Assembly: GCA_964613675.1 (NCBI GenBank)
Contig: CAZTIH010000149.1
Coordinates: 1-5,768 of the forward strand
Direction of reading: 5' to 3'
Origin: DAIUCA01 sp964613675
GTDB lineage: Bacteria; Pseudomonadota; Gammaproteobacteria; Competibacterales; Competibacteraceae
DNA length: 5,768 nucleotides
Of this stretch, positions 1 through 5,768 are shown in pieces (position 1 is the stretch's first letter; every line of letters begins with the position of its first letter). The translations under genes and the position numbers were made by a program. The notes beneath the pieces were generated by a model. That model was not told the DNA's origin and searched no databases. It was given only the letters and a program-made list of their open reading frames with translations.

Positions 1-3000
1 TTGACCCATGAACCGTCGCTTGTCGTGGCGAACGATAATGGGGTTCAAAAAATTCTGGCGGGTCCGCAGGCGGTGATCTCGCGGTTGGGACAAACGGCTT
101 ATGGCCTGGCTTTGACCCCGTTACCGGTTTCGGGGGCATTTCACTCTCCGTTGATGGCGACGGCGGTAGCGCCCCTTGCGCAGGCCCTCGATGCCACTGA
201 CTGGGGTCCCTTGCGATTTCCCGTGTACCGCGCCGAGACCGCCACATTGCACGACTCCGCACATTTAGCCGCCGCCATGACCAACCAGCTCACGGCCCCC
301 GTTCGATTTGCCCAAACGGTTCGTCAAGCCTATGAAGACGGCATTCGGATTTTTGTGGAAGTTGGGCCTTCTGCGGTGCTGTGCAAGTTGGTCAAGGCGA
401 TTTTAGGGGACTTACCTCACCACACAATTCCGTTGGATGTCCCGCAACTTGACGCCTTTGTGGAGGCACTCCATCAACTCCAGGACTGGGGCGTGGCGTT
501 GGATTTATCGCCGCTGACACCCCCGTTGAAGCGACCTCGGGGTGTGGGAAAGGGGCGCGTGATGGGGCATCGACTGTTCTTGAATGCGCCCGCCGCGTCC
601 CAACAAATCCCGTTTGTGTCGTCATCTCACGAGGATTCGCCACGGCCCGCACTGTCCCAACAAATCCCGTTTATGTCGTCATCTCACGAGGATTCGCCAC
701 GGCCCGCGCCTTCCCCGTCAATCGCATCCGCCAATAATGTTGATGAACAGGAGCCTGTTATGTCGTCTGATCGGAAAGCCGCCGAAGAACGCGCTGTGTT
801 AGCGGCTTATCAAGAAACCATGCGGCAGTTCTTACTGACCCAGGAGCGAGTGATGTTGGCGTATCTCGGTCAAGTCACCGAGCCGTCGCCAGTGACCGTG
901 GATCCCACGATGACCGCCATGCCGCGTCACACGGTCTCTCCCCCCACTCACAATCCTTTGCCGTCGGAAGTATCTCAAATTCCAGCGGATCCCTACGAGG
1001 TTCCGTTAACTGCCGAACGGCTGTTGTCGTCATCACAAGGGATTGCCACAACTCACGAGGCTCCGTTAACTGCCGAACGGCCGTTGTCGTCATCACAAGG
1101 GATCGCCACAGCTCACGAGGCTCCGTTAACTGCCGAACCGCTCCCCTCGCAAACCCCATCTCTGGTCGTTGGTTCCCCCTCGCGCAGTCCCACGACCGAA
1201 CTCCTAGAGGTCGCCGCCGCACGAACCGGTTACCCCCCCGAAATGCTCGACCTCAATCGAGACATGGAATCCGATTTGGGCATTGATTCGATTAAGCGCG
1301 TGGAAATTATCGGCGCCTGGACCCAACGACTCTCCCCCGAACAGGCCGAAAAGTTCCGTCAATTTGGTCCGACGGACCGGTTAACGACATTAGGTGAACT
1401 CGCCCGCATCGTTGAGGAGGTCGATCAAGGCCCTTTTGAGGAAGCCGAGACGGTGTCACCGATGGATTTGCCGCTGTCTCGGCTGCTGTTTAGCCCTTAT
1501 CCGTTACCGTCCCTTGTCGAAGGGCAACTCCCGTCACCGTCCCTCGAAGGGCAACTCCCCGCTTCGGTACAGGAAATTTCCTCCGAAATAGCCCCTCCCT
1601 CTGCCGATGTCCCCCTGCGACTGAAGTGGCTGTCCCCCGAAACCCTCACTGAATTTTGTCCAGAAGCAACTTCAGGCCCTCTCAACGCCCTGCTCGACCT
1701 TCGAGCTGTTGACGATCAACAGGCGTTATCGGTGATCGTCGCGTTGTTCGCTCATCTCTCCACCCATTACGAACGCTGGACCGCCGGGGGACGCCTGTTG
1801 TTGGTCACGGGCTTAGGGGGGCATTTGGGACGTGCCGCTCTCATCGAAGATCGTCATTGGATTGGGGGCGTCACCGGACTCGTCAAAACCCTTAACCGCG
1901 AATGGGGAACCCACGATTTTGTTGCGCGGGTCGTCGATGTGCCCATGACCTGGACGGCGGACAGTCTCTCCCCGTTACTTGCCGCTGAATGGGCGGAGTT
2001 GCAGAGACCCCGTCCCCCCGTCGTGATCGACGAAGTGGGGTACCTCGCGGATCGGGGAACCGTGCGACGACAGCATTGGCGATTGGTCCCCCAGCGGAGT
2101 TCGCGAACGGCATTGTTGTCGGTGGACACGTCCTGGGTCGTTTTGGTGACGGGAGGGGGGAGAGGCATTACGGCCGCATGTTTACCGAACTTGGCGGCGA
2201 CGGGTTGCACTTTGGTGGTGGTGGGCCGTACCCCTTGGACGACCGAAACGCCCGATTTCATCGACCGCTCCGCGTTACGCCAAGCCCTGCTCGTGGAAAC
2301 CGCAGACAGCACATTAACGCCCGCTCAAATCGAAGCGCAGGTGGAACGGCGATGGCGCGAACAGCTATTGCGTCAACAGCTTGCCGAACTGTCCCGTCGG
2401 GGCGCACGGGTGGACTATCGCGAAATGGATCTCGCCGATGAAACCGCGTGTCGCGTGCTAATTGGGGGGATTTTGTCCCAGTACGGGCGCCTCGATGGGG
2501 TAATTCACGGGGCGGGCCATCTCGAAGATCGGTGGTTGCGCGATAAAACGGCGGCGTCCCTGGAACGGGTGTTAGCCACCAAGCTCACTCTCGTCAAAGT
2601 GCTGGATGAACTCCTGCCGATGGCGCTTCAGCGGGTGATTCTGTTTGGGTCGATTGCGGGATGTTTTGGCAATCCTGGCCAAGCGGACTACGCCCTCGCC
2701 AACGAGATTTTGGCCCGTTACGCGACGGCGTGGTGGCATCGCGGCATTCGCGCCACCGTCATTCATTGGTCACCGTGGCAGTTACCCGACAGCGGCATGG
2801 TGACGACCGCTATTGCGGATCAATTTGCGAAACAGGGCGTCACGCTCCTGACCGCCGAACAGGGTCGATTTTTCTTCGATCGCGAGTGGGTACGTCCGAC
2901 CGCGCCCGAAGTGATTGCAGGGCCGTGTCCCTATGCGTTTCGCGAAACCTCACCGCGCTTGGACGGCCCCATGTTACCCACCGATGTCCATCCGCTACTG

Positions 3001-3777
3001 CGCGGGGGCCAGCTCCTCGCGTTGGGGAAGGGGGAGTGGCGGTTCCATCGGACATTGGACTTTCACGACGTCCCGTATTTGGATGAGTGTCGAGAAAACG
3101 ACGAACCGTCGTTGTTGCCGATGGTGGCGGTGGCGTACGGAATAGCGTTGTTACAACACCTGTTTCCCCACCAAGCCGTGGGGTTGACGCAATGGGAACG
3201 AGTTCAGCGAACCCAGGTGCCGCGAAGTGGAATGGGGTGGGTCATCGAACTACATTCCCTCACCAGTCGCCAACCAAACACCCGACGCTTTGGCCTTGGG
3301 ATGGGGCCGACCGTTGGGGCGGGACCGTGGTATCGGGGTTTTGCGTCGGTTCAAGCCGAGCCACCGCACTGGGTTCCTTTTGAGTTCACACCCCTGTCCT
3401 GTGAACCTGTGTCGCGGTCGTCGATTTACGCCCAACTCGACGATGGCCCCTTGTTCCACAAGTTAACTCAGGTGATGCGGGGAATAGACCAGGCCGTCGC
3501 GCACATGACGGGAACACAGGGTGTTTCAGACGAGGTGATGGTCCTCCAACCCTTTGTAGCGGTGGATCAGTGGGTACGCTGGTTTGCCCAGGGTCCCTCA
3601 ACGCAGCGCAGCGGAATCCAACGCATTGGACAAATCCACGGCGTACCGCAACCGAAGGGGCGTTTTGAACTCCGCCTCGAACAACGATCCCAGGGCAACT
3701 GTTTTTCGGTGCAACAAAGGGATACGCAGGGCATTCCGATCTTTTTGGCGCAAGACATCGAGTTGACATCCCTGTAA
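1..3777 (+). CDS. pfaA: PfaA-like multidomain lipid/polyketide synthase (AT-ACP-KR-DH-like), 5' partial
   Basis: Iterative type I synthase subunit, expected to act in the cytoplasm to load malonyl units, carry the chain on an ACP and reduce beta-keto groups with NADPH. The window opens inside the acyltransferase, so the ketosynthase and the AT serine motif lie upstream and the TTG at base 1 is not a start. Visible order: AT C-terminal half (about 1-150) with GAFHSP and active-site His48, the malonyl-type pattern; Pro/Ser-rich linker with repeats (180-400) interrupted by a helical segment (261-290) that resembles one in PfaA; one ACP (401-475) with LGIDSIKRVEI and phosphopantetheine Ser430; second repeat-bearing linker; structural/pseudo-KR part (545-700); KR (711-960) with TGGGRGI at 717-723, Lys861, Ser884, Tyr897 and Asn901; C-terminal hotdog dehydratase-like region from about 985. 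Odd points: a single ACP where PUFA synthases usually have several, and Cys1030 where the DH His is expected. PfaA-type family is confident; the product is unknown. Hgl-type or other secondary lipid synthases are the alternatives. Confidence 0.88.
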   Translation: MTHEPSLVVANDNGVQKILAGPQAVISRLGQTAYGLALTPLPVSGAFHSPLMATAVAPLAQALDATDWGPLRFPVYRAETATLHDSAHLAAAMTNQLTAPVRFAQTVRQAYEDGIRIFVEVGPSAVLCKLVKAILGDLPHHTIPLDVPQLDAFVEALHQLQDWGVALDLSPLTPPLKRPRGVGKGRVMGHRLFLNAPAASQQIPFVSSSHEDSPRPALSQQIPFMSSSHEDSPRPAPSPSIASANNVDEQEPVMSSDRKAAEERAVLAAYQETMRQFLLTQERVMLAYLGQVTEPSPVTVDPTMTAMPRHTVSPPTHNPLPSEVSQIPADPYEVPLTAERLLSSSQGIATTHEAPLTAERPLSSSQGIATAHEAPLTAEPLPSQTPSLVVGSPSRSPTTELLEVAAARTGYPPEMLDLNRDMESDLGIDSIKRVEIIGAWTQRLSPEQAEKFRQFGPTDRLTTLGELARIVEEVDQGPFEEAETVSPMDLPLSRLLFSPYPLPSLVEGQLPSPSLEGQLPASVQEISSEIAPPSADVPLRLKWLSPETLTEFCPEATSGPLNALLDLRAVDDQQALSVIVALFAHLSTHYERWTAGGRLLLVTGLGGHLGRAALIEDRHWIGGVTGLVKTLNREWGTHDFVARVVDVPMTWTADSLSPLLAAEWAELQRPRPPVVIDEVGYLADRGTVRRQHWRLVPQRSSRTALLSVDTSWVVLVTGGGRGITAACLPNLAATGCTLVVVGRTPWTTETPDFIDRSALRQALLVETADSTLTPAQIEAQVERRWREQLLRQQLAELSRRGARVDYREMDLADETACRVLIGGILSQYGRLDGVIHGAGHLEDRWLRDKTAASLERVLATKLTLVKVLDELLPMALQRVILFGSIAGCFGNPGQADYALANEILARYATAWWHRGIRATVIHWSPWQLPDSGMVTTAIADQFAKQGVTLLTAEQGRFFFDREWVRPTAPEVIAGPCPYAFRETSPRLDGPMLPTDVHPLLRGGQLLALGKGEWRFHRTLDFHDVPYLDECRENDEPSLLPMVAVAYGIALLQHLFPHQAVGLTQWERVQRTQVPRSGMGWVIELHSLTSRQPNTRRFGLGMGPTVGAGPWYRGFASVQAEPPHWVPFEFTPLSCEPVSRSSIYAQLDDGPLFHKLTQVMRGIDQAVAHMTGTQGVSDEVMVLQPFVAVDQWVRWFAQGPSTQRSGIQRIGQIHGVPQPKGRFELRLEQRSQGNCFSVQQRDTQGIPIFLAQDIELTSL
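598..711 (+). repeat. Tandem repeat R1, 2 x 57 bp, in-frame (19-aa unit)
   Basis: Two adjacent 57-bp units (598-654 and 655-711) in the linker after the acyltransferase. Each encodes 19 residues starting SQQIPF and ending SSSHEDSPRPA plus one variable residue. Apart from the last codon, the only difference I see is one base (GTG to ATG, Val to Met). Near-identity at silent positions means a young duplication. The encoded stretch is polar and Pro/Ser-rich, so probably disordered spacer rather than a folded domain. Confidence 0.93.
997..1140 (+). repeat. Tandem repeat R2, about 2.4 x 60 bp, in-frame (20-aa unit)
   Basis: Units at 997-1056 and 1057-1116, with a truncated third from 1117 to about 1140. 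Each encodes a 20-residue unit that starts E(V/A)PLTAER and continues SSSQGIAT. The units differ at only a few bases. They lie directly before the ACP and lengthen the tether between AT and ACP. The period is a multiple of three, so the frame is kept. Confidence 0.93.
1501..1557 (+). repeat. Short tandem repeat R3, 30 + 27 bp, in-frame
   Basis: Bases 1501-1530 and 1531-1557 encode PLPSLVEGQL and PSPSLEGQL, one codon apart in length. They lie in the linker between the ACP and the ketoreductase part. Each unit holds a small palindrome built on CCCT...AAGGG or CCCTCGAAGGG. This is a third duplication, unrelated in sequence to R1 and R2, in the same gene. Confidence 0.8.
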
Positions 3778-3783
3778 CGCCTA

Positions 3784-3804
3784 CTGAGTCCTCAATAGAC
3801 TCAG
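3784..3804 (+). terminator. Perfect 7-bp stem-loop just after the synthase stop (possible terminator)
   Basis: CTGAGTC at 3784-3790 and GACTCAG at 3798-3804 form a perfect 7-bp stem with a 7-nt loop, starting 7 bases after the synthase stop codon (3775-3777). No T tract follows (CTTAAACAA comes next), so it is not a standard intrinsic terminator. It may instead protect the mRNA 3' end or help Rho-dependent release. The position argues for 3'-end processing; the sequence alone does not prove it. Confidence 0.35.
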
Positions 3805-3821
3805 CTTAAACAAGGCCAGAT

Positions 3822-3848
3822 CCCCGTCTTTTAGGGTGACGAGGATGT
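3822..3848 (+). repeat. Degenerate IS200/IS605-like end palindrome, copy 1
   Basis: CCCCGTC (3822-3828) and GACGAGG (3838-3844) form an imperfect stem, followed by ATGT. The block matches the one at 5444-5470 at 22 of 27 positions, in the same orientation. The pattern CCCCGTC-TT-AGGG...GAGGATGT resembles, from memory, the hairpin ends of IS200/IS605-family elements, where it also forms part of the TnpB guide RNA. No transposase or tnpB remnant is visible beside it, so this would be a solo relic or a non-autonomous element. It lies between the synthase and icd and could also affect transcription between them. Confidence 0.45.
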
Positions 3849-3943
3849 TAATGAGACGCTTTGCCATGCCGTAAGCCTTCTCAAGCGAACGACTTACCCT
3901 CCAAGATAAACCAACCCTGTCACAACACTGCATCCACAAAAAT

Positions 3944-3948
3944 AGAGG
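3944..3948 (+). promoter_or_regulatory. Ribosome binding site of icd
   Basis: AGAGG lies 9 bases before the ATG at 3958, a normal Shine-Dalgarno sequence and spacing. It supports this ATG as the start, as does the family N-terminus with its GDGIGPE motif close behind. I found no convincing -35/-10 promoter pair in the 180-bp spacer. Confidence 0.7.
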
Positions 3949-3957
3949 TTCGTCCTA

Positions 3958-5397
3958 ATGAAAACTACGCCGATTACGGTGGCTAAAGGGGATGGCATTG
4001 GGCCAGAAATCATGGACGCCACGCTCCATGTGATACAGGAAGCCGGGGCGGCACTCGATCTCGAATTTATTGACGTGGGGGAGGCGGTCTATCAACGGGG
4101 TCACAGTGCCGGGATCGAATCCGCCGCTTGGGAATCTTTGCGACGGACGCGAGTATTTCTCAAAGCCCCCATCACCACGCCGCAAGGAGGGGGATTTAAG
4201 AGTCTCAATGTCACGATTCGGAAAACGCTTGGGTTGTACGCCAATATCCGTCCCTGTGTGGCTTACGCGCCATTTGTGGACACAAAGCATCCCAACATGG
4301 ATGTCGTCATTGTTCGCGAAAACGAAGAGGATCTCTATGCGGGGATCGAGCATCGCCAGACCGATGAAGTCTTTCAATGTCTGAAACTCATCAGCGTCCC
4401 GGGCACGGAGAAAATCGTCCGTTATGCCTTTGAGTACGCTCGGGCACAGGGGCGAAAGAAAGTCTCGTGTTTCACCAAAGACAACATCATGAAACACACC
4501 GATGGGCTGTTTCACCAGATTTTCGACCAAATGGGGGCCGAATATCCCGATCTCGAAAAAGAGCATTGGATTGTAGACATTGGTGCCGCCAAACTTGCCG
4601 ATACCCCCAATGTGTTCGATGTCATCGTGTTACCCAACTTGTATGGCGACATTTTATCGGATGTGGCGGCACAGATTGCGGGGTCGGTGGGTTTGGCGGG
4701 GTCGGCCAACATTGGAGATTTAGGGGCAATGTTTGAGGCCATTCACGGCTCAGCGCCTCGGCGAGCCAATCAAGATTTGGCAAACCCCTCGGGGCTGTTG
4801 TTGGGGGCGGTGCAGATGCTGAATCACATCAACCAACAAGAGGTAGCGACGCGCGTTCACAATGCGTGGTTGAAGACCCTCGAAGACGGCATCCACACCT
4901 ACGACATCTACAAAGCCGATGTGAGTCGTGCACAGGTCGGGACAAAAGCCTTTGCCGAAGCGATTGTTCAGCGTTTGGGCCAGCGCCCCGAGCAACTACC
5001 GAGCGTGAGCTATGGAGAGAATAAATTGTTGAACTTAAAGCCTTATGTGCCCAAGCCCCCCGCGAAAAAAGAGACGGTCGGAGTGGATATTTTTCTCAAC
5101 GAAGCCCAACGGGACGCTCAACGCATCGCCACCCACTTGCAGGCGGCAGCGGGGGAAGATTTTGAACTGTTGATGATTACCAATCGAGGCGTGAAGGTAT
5201 GGCCCGAGGGGTTGCCCGAAACCTTCTGCACGGATCATTGGCGGTGTCGTTTCATGGCGAAGGCGGGGACGGTTAACAATCGTCAAATTGCGGATTTAAT
5301 CACGCGAATTTCGGCCACCGAACTGGACTTTATTAAATGTGAAACGCTGCGCAATTTCGATGGCGAAAGAGGCTATTCGCTGGGACAGGGTCAGTAA
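3958..5397 (+). CDS. icd: NADP-dependent isocitrate dehydrogenase, Rickettsia/Thermus type
   Basis: Oxidative decarboxylation of isocitrate to 2-oxoglutarate in the TCA cycle; cytoplasmic, expected homodimer with Mg or Mn. The 479-aa product begins with the GDGIGPE motif. Aligned by eye to E. coli Icd, isocitrate-binding Ser82, Asn84, Arg88, Arg98 and Arg120 match S113, N115, R119, R129 and R153; catalytic Tyr127 matches Y160 and Lys174 matches K230; metal-binding Asp207, Asp231 and Asp235 match D283, D307 and D311. At the coenzyme site, HGSAPRR puts Arg268 and Arg269 at K344 and Y345, and Tyr315 and Lys319 at Y391 and R395. This basic set fits NADP rather than NAD. A C-terminal extension of about 100 residues starting GVDIF (375-379) marks the Rickettsia/Thermus subtype and explains a length above E. 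coli's 416 aa. The gene stands alone, 180 bp after the synthase and convergent with the CAP gene. Function is confident; coenzyme choice is inferred. Confidence 0.96.
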   Translation: MKTTPITVAKGDGIGPEIMDATLHVIQEAGAALDLEFIDVGEAVYQRGHSAGIESAAWESLRRTRVFLKAPITTPQGGGFKSLNVTIRKTLGLYANIRPCVAYAPFVDTKHPNMDVVIVRENEEDLYAGIEHRQTDEVFQCLKLISVPGTEKIVRYAFEYARAQGRKKVSCFTKDNIMKHTDGLFHQIFDQMGAEYPDLEKEHWIVDIGAAKLADTPNVFDVIVLPNLYGDILSDVAAQIAGSVGLAGSANIGDLGAMFEAIHGSAPRRANQDLANPSGLLLGAVQMLNHINQQEVATRVHNAWLKTLEDGIHTYDIYKADVSRAQVGTKAFAEAIVQRLGQRPEQLPSVSYGENKLLNLKPYVPKPPAKKETVGVDIFLNEAQRDAQRIATHLQAAAGEDFELLMITNRGVKVWPEGLPETFCTDHWRCRFMAKAGTVNNRQIADLITRISATELDFIKCETLRNFDGERGYSLGQGQ

Positions 5398-5438
5398 TTA
5401 ACTCACCAGCGGGACTATCGGTTAGGGCGGCGGTGACC

Positions 5439-5463
5439 AAAAACCCCGTCCTTCAGGGCGGGG
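5439..5463 (-). terminator. Intrinsic-type terminator for the CAP gene (- strand)
   Basis: On the - strand, CCCCGCCCT and AGGACGGGG form a 9-position GC-rich stem with one C-A mismatch and a 2-base closing loop, followed at once by TTTTT (5443-5439). It begins about 30 bases after the CAP stop codon. Stem plus T run is the form of a Rho-independent terminator. On the + strand the stem closes fully through a U-G wobble but has A's before it and no T run after it, so it would end icd transcription poorly. The same bases make up the IS200/IS605-like copy 2. Confidence 0.55.
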
Positions 5464-5470
5464 AGGATGT
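5444..5470 (+). repeat. IS200/IS605-like end palindrome, copy 2
   Basis: CCCCGTCCT pairs with AGGGCGGGG (5444-5463) on the + strand over 9 positions including one T-G wobble, followed by AGGATGT. It is the better preserved of two same-orientation copies that flank icd (22 of 27 positions shared with 3822-3848). The form GGGGAGGATGTC after a CCCCGTCC stem is, from memory, widespread at IS200/IS605 ends and in TnpB-linked guide RNAs. I see no tnpA or tnpB coding sequence next to it, so a complete element is ruled out here. Confidence 0.5.
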
Positions 5471-5494
5471 CCACATGTCGTTGGTTCACTTTCA

Positions 5495-5768
5495 TCAAGG
5501 CGCACAGTGTCCTGGGACCTCGCTCAAAACGATGGCACACATCACGCGGTAAAAGCGGTGTGAACCACACACCACGCCGACATAACGCCATGTCGGATCG
5601 ACCAAACTCATACGGTGACTTCGGTCGCTTACGCCGTCGTCGATGAGTAAGTCAAATACCAGTTCCCGTGCGTCCTCGATCCCGTAACTCAAATTTTCCG
5701 CAAATACCGTGAGGCCACATCGCGCCATGCGTTGATGCACATTTCCATGACCAGTAACACCCCGTTGG
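5495..5768 (-). CDS. CAP/SCP (PR-1-like) domain protein, C-terminal 90 residues, 5' partial
   Basis: CAP-superfamily proteins (cysteine-rich secretory, antigen 5, PR-1) are usually exported; their molecular role in bacteria is mostly unknown, with lipid or sterol binding shown for some eukaryotic members. The frame is open to the right edge, so the start and any signal peptide lie outside. A GTG at 5740 is internal to the domain and not the likely start. Numbering from the first full codon at the edge, the visible part has GHGN at 6-9, AENLSYG at 23-29 with the conserved Glu24, then LLIDDGVSDRSHR (40-52) with the conserved His51, and YVGVVCGSH...MCAIV (62-80) with paired Cys67 and Cys77. These match the CAP subgroup with a DDGV-DRGHR signature; here the usual Gly before His is Ser50. 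The protein ends soon after the domain with stop TGA at 5497-5495. Family call by recognition of motifs only. Confidence 0.8.
   Translation of the reverse strand, partial: QRGVTGHGNVHQRMARCGLTVFAENLSYGIEDARELVFDLLIDDGVSDRSHRMSLVDPTWRYVGVVCGSHRFYRVMCAIVLSEVPGHCAP

Noticed and set aside
598..1140. The direct repeats as a CRISPR array.
   Set aside because: Units are head-to-tail with no unique spacers and keep the reading frame of the synthase; they are coding tandem duplications.
1854..2441. Open frames of about 150 residues on both strands within the synthase's ketoreductase region.
   Set aside because: They overlap a fully conserved KR domain, have low-complexity Arg/Gly/Thr composition and no family motif.
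3781..3867. A 28-residue ORF on the - strand with an AGAAGG motif about 9 bases before its ATG.
   Set aside because: It runs through both the stem-loop and the IS605-like palindrome. Its 'ILVTLKDG' stretch resembles the 'ILPALKDG' read from the other palindrome copy on the same strand, so the similarity comes from the DNA repeat and not from a protein family.
3861..3909. TTGCCA and a downstream AAGATAAA as a possible icd promoter.
   Set aside because: The spacing between the two is far too long for a sigma-70 pair and no better-matched elements lie at the right distance.
3955..4566. A 203-residue open frame on the - strand opposite icd.
   Set aside because: It is antisense to the highly conserved N-terminal half of isocitrate dehydrogenase and shows no recognisable motif; it is a by-product of the codon use of icd.
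5420..5494. Short - strand frame downstream of the CAP stop reading 'VDILPALKDGVFG'.
   Set aside because: It is the translation of the palindrome itself; it is very short and lies in the CAP gene's terminator region.

Overview
The window reads as part of a bacterial chromosome of moderately high GC content. It holds three protein genes and no recognisable rRNA, tRNA or CRISPR. From left to right: (1) the 3' part of a very large multidomain lipid/polyketide synthase gene, cut by the left window edge, on the + strand (1-3777); (2) a 180-bp spacer with two small palindromes; (3) a complete isocitrate dehydrogenase gene, icd, on the + strand (3958-5397); (4) a short convergent spacer with a strong palindrome; (5) the 3' end of a CAP/SCP-family gene on the - strand, cut by the right edge (5495-5768).

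The synthase has the PfaA-type order: malonyl-type acyltransferase (C-terminal half), a helical spacer, an acyl carrier protein with the PUFA-synthase-type signature around its serine, a structural/ketoreductase pair, and a C-terminal dehydratase-like hotdog region. It departs from textbook PfaA in having one ACP where PUFA synthases usually carry a tandem array, and in a dehydratase-like region whose expected catalytic His appears to be replaced. Its linkers have expanded through three separate in-frame tandem duplications. No pfaB, pfaC or pfaD homologue follows, so any partner genes lie upstream or elsewhere. The product cannot be told from this window: it could be a PUFA or another specialised long-chain lipid.

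The icd product is the Rickettsia/Thermus-type enzyme with a C-terminal extension. All the isocitrate/metal residues I could align to E. coli Icd are present, and the coenzyme-site residues point to NADP. NADPH from this enzyme could feed the ketoreductase next door, but separate spacing and signals give no evidence of an operon.

Two similar palindromic sequences in the same orientation (22 of 27 positions identical) flank icd. They resemble the hairpin ends of IS200/IS605-type elements, yet no transposase or tnpB gene lies in the window. The second copy, read on the - strand, is also a good intrinsic terminator for the CAP gene.

The organism cannot be fixed from this sequence. Rickettsia/Thermus-type IDH, PfaA-like synthases and CAP proteins are each spread over several bacterial phyla.
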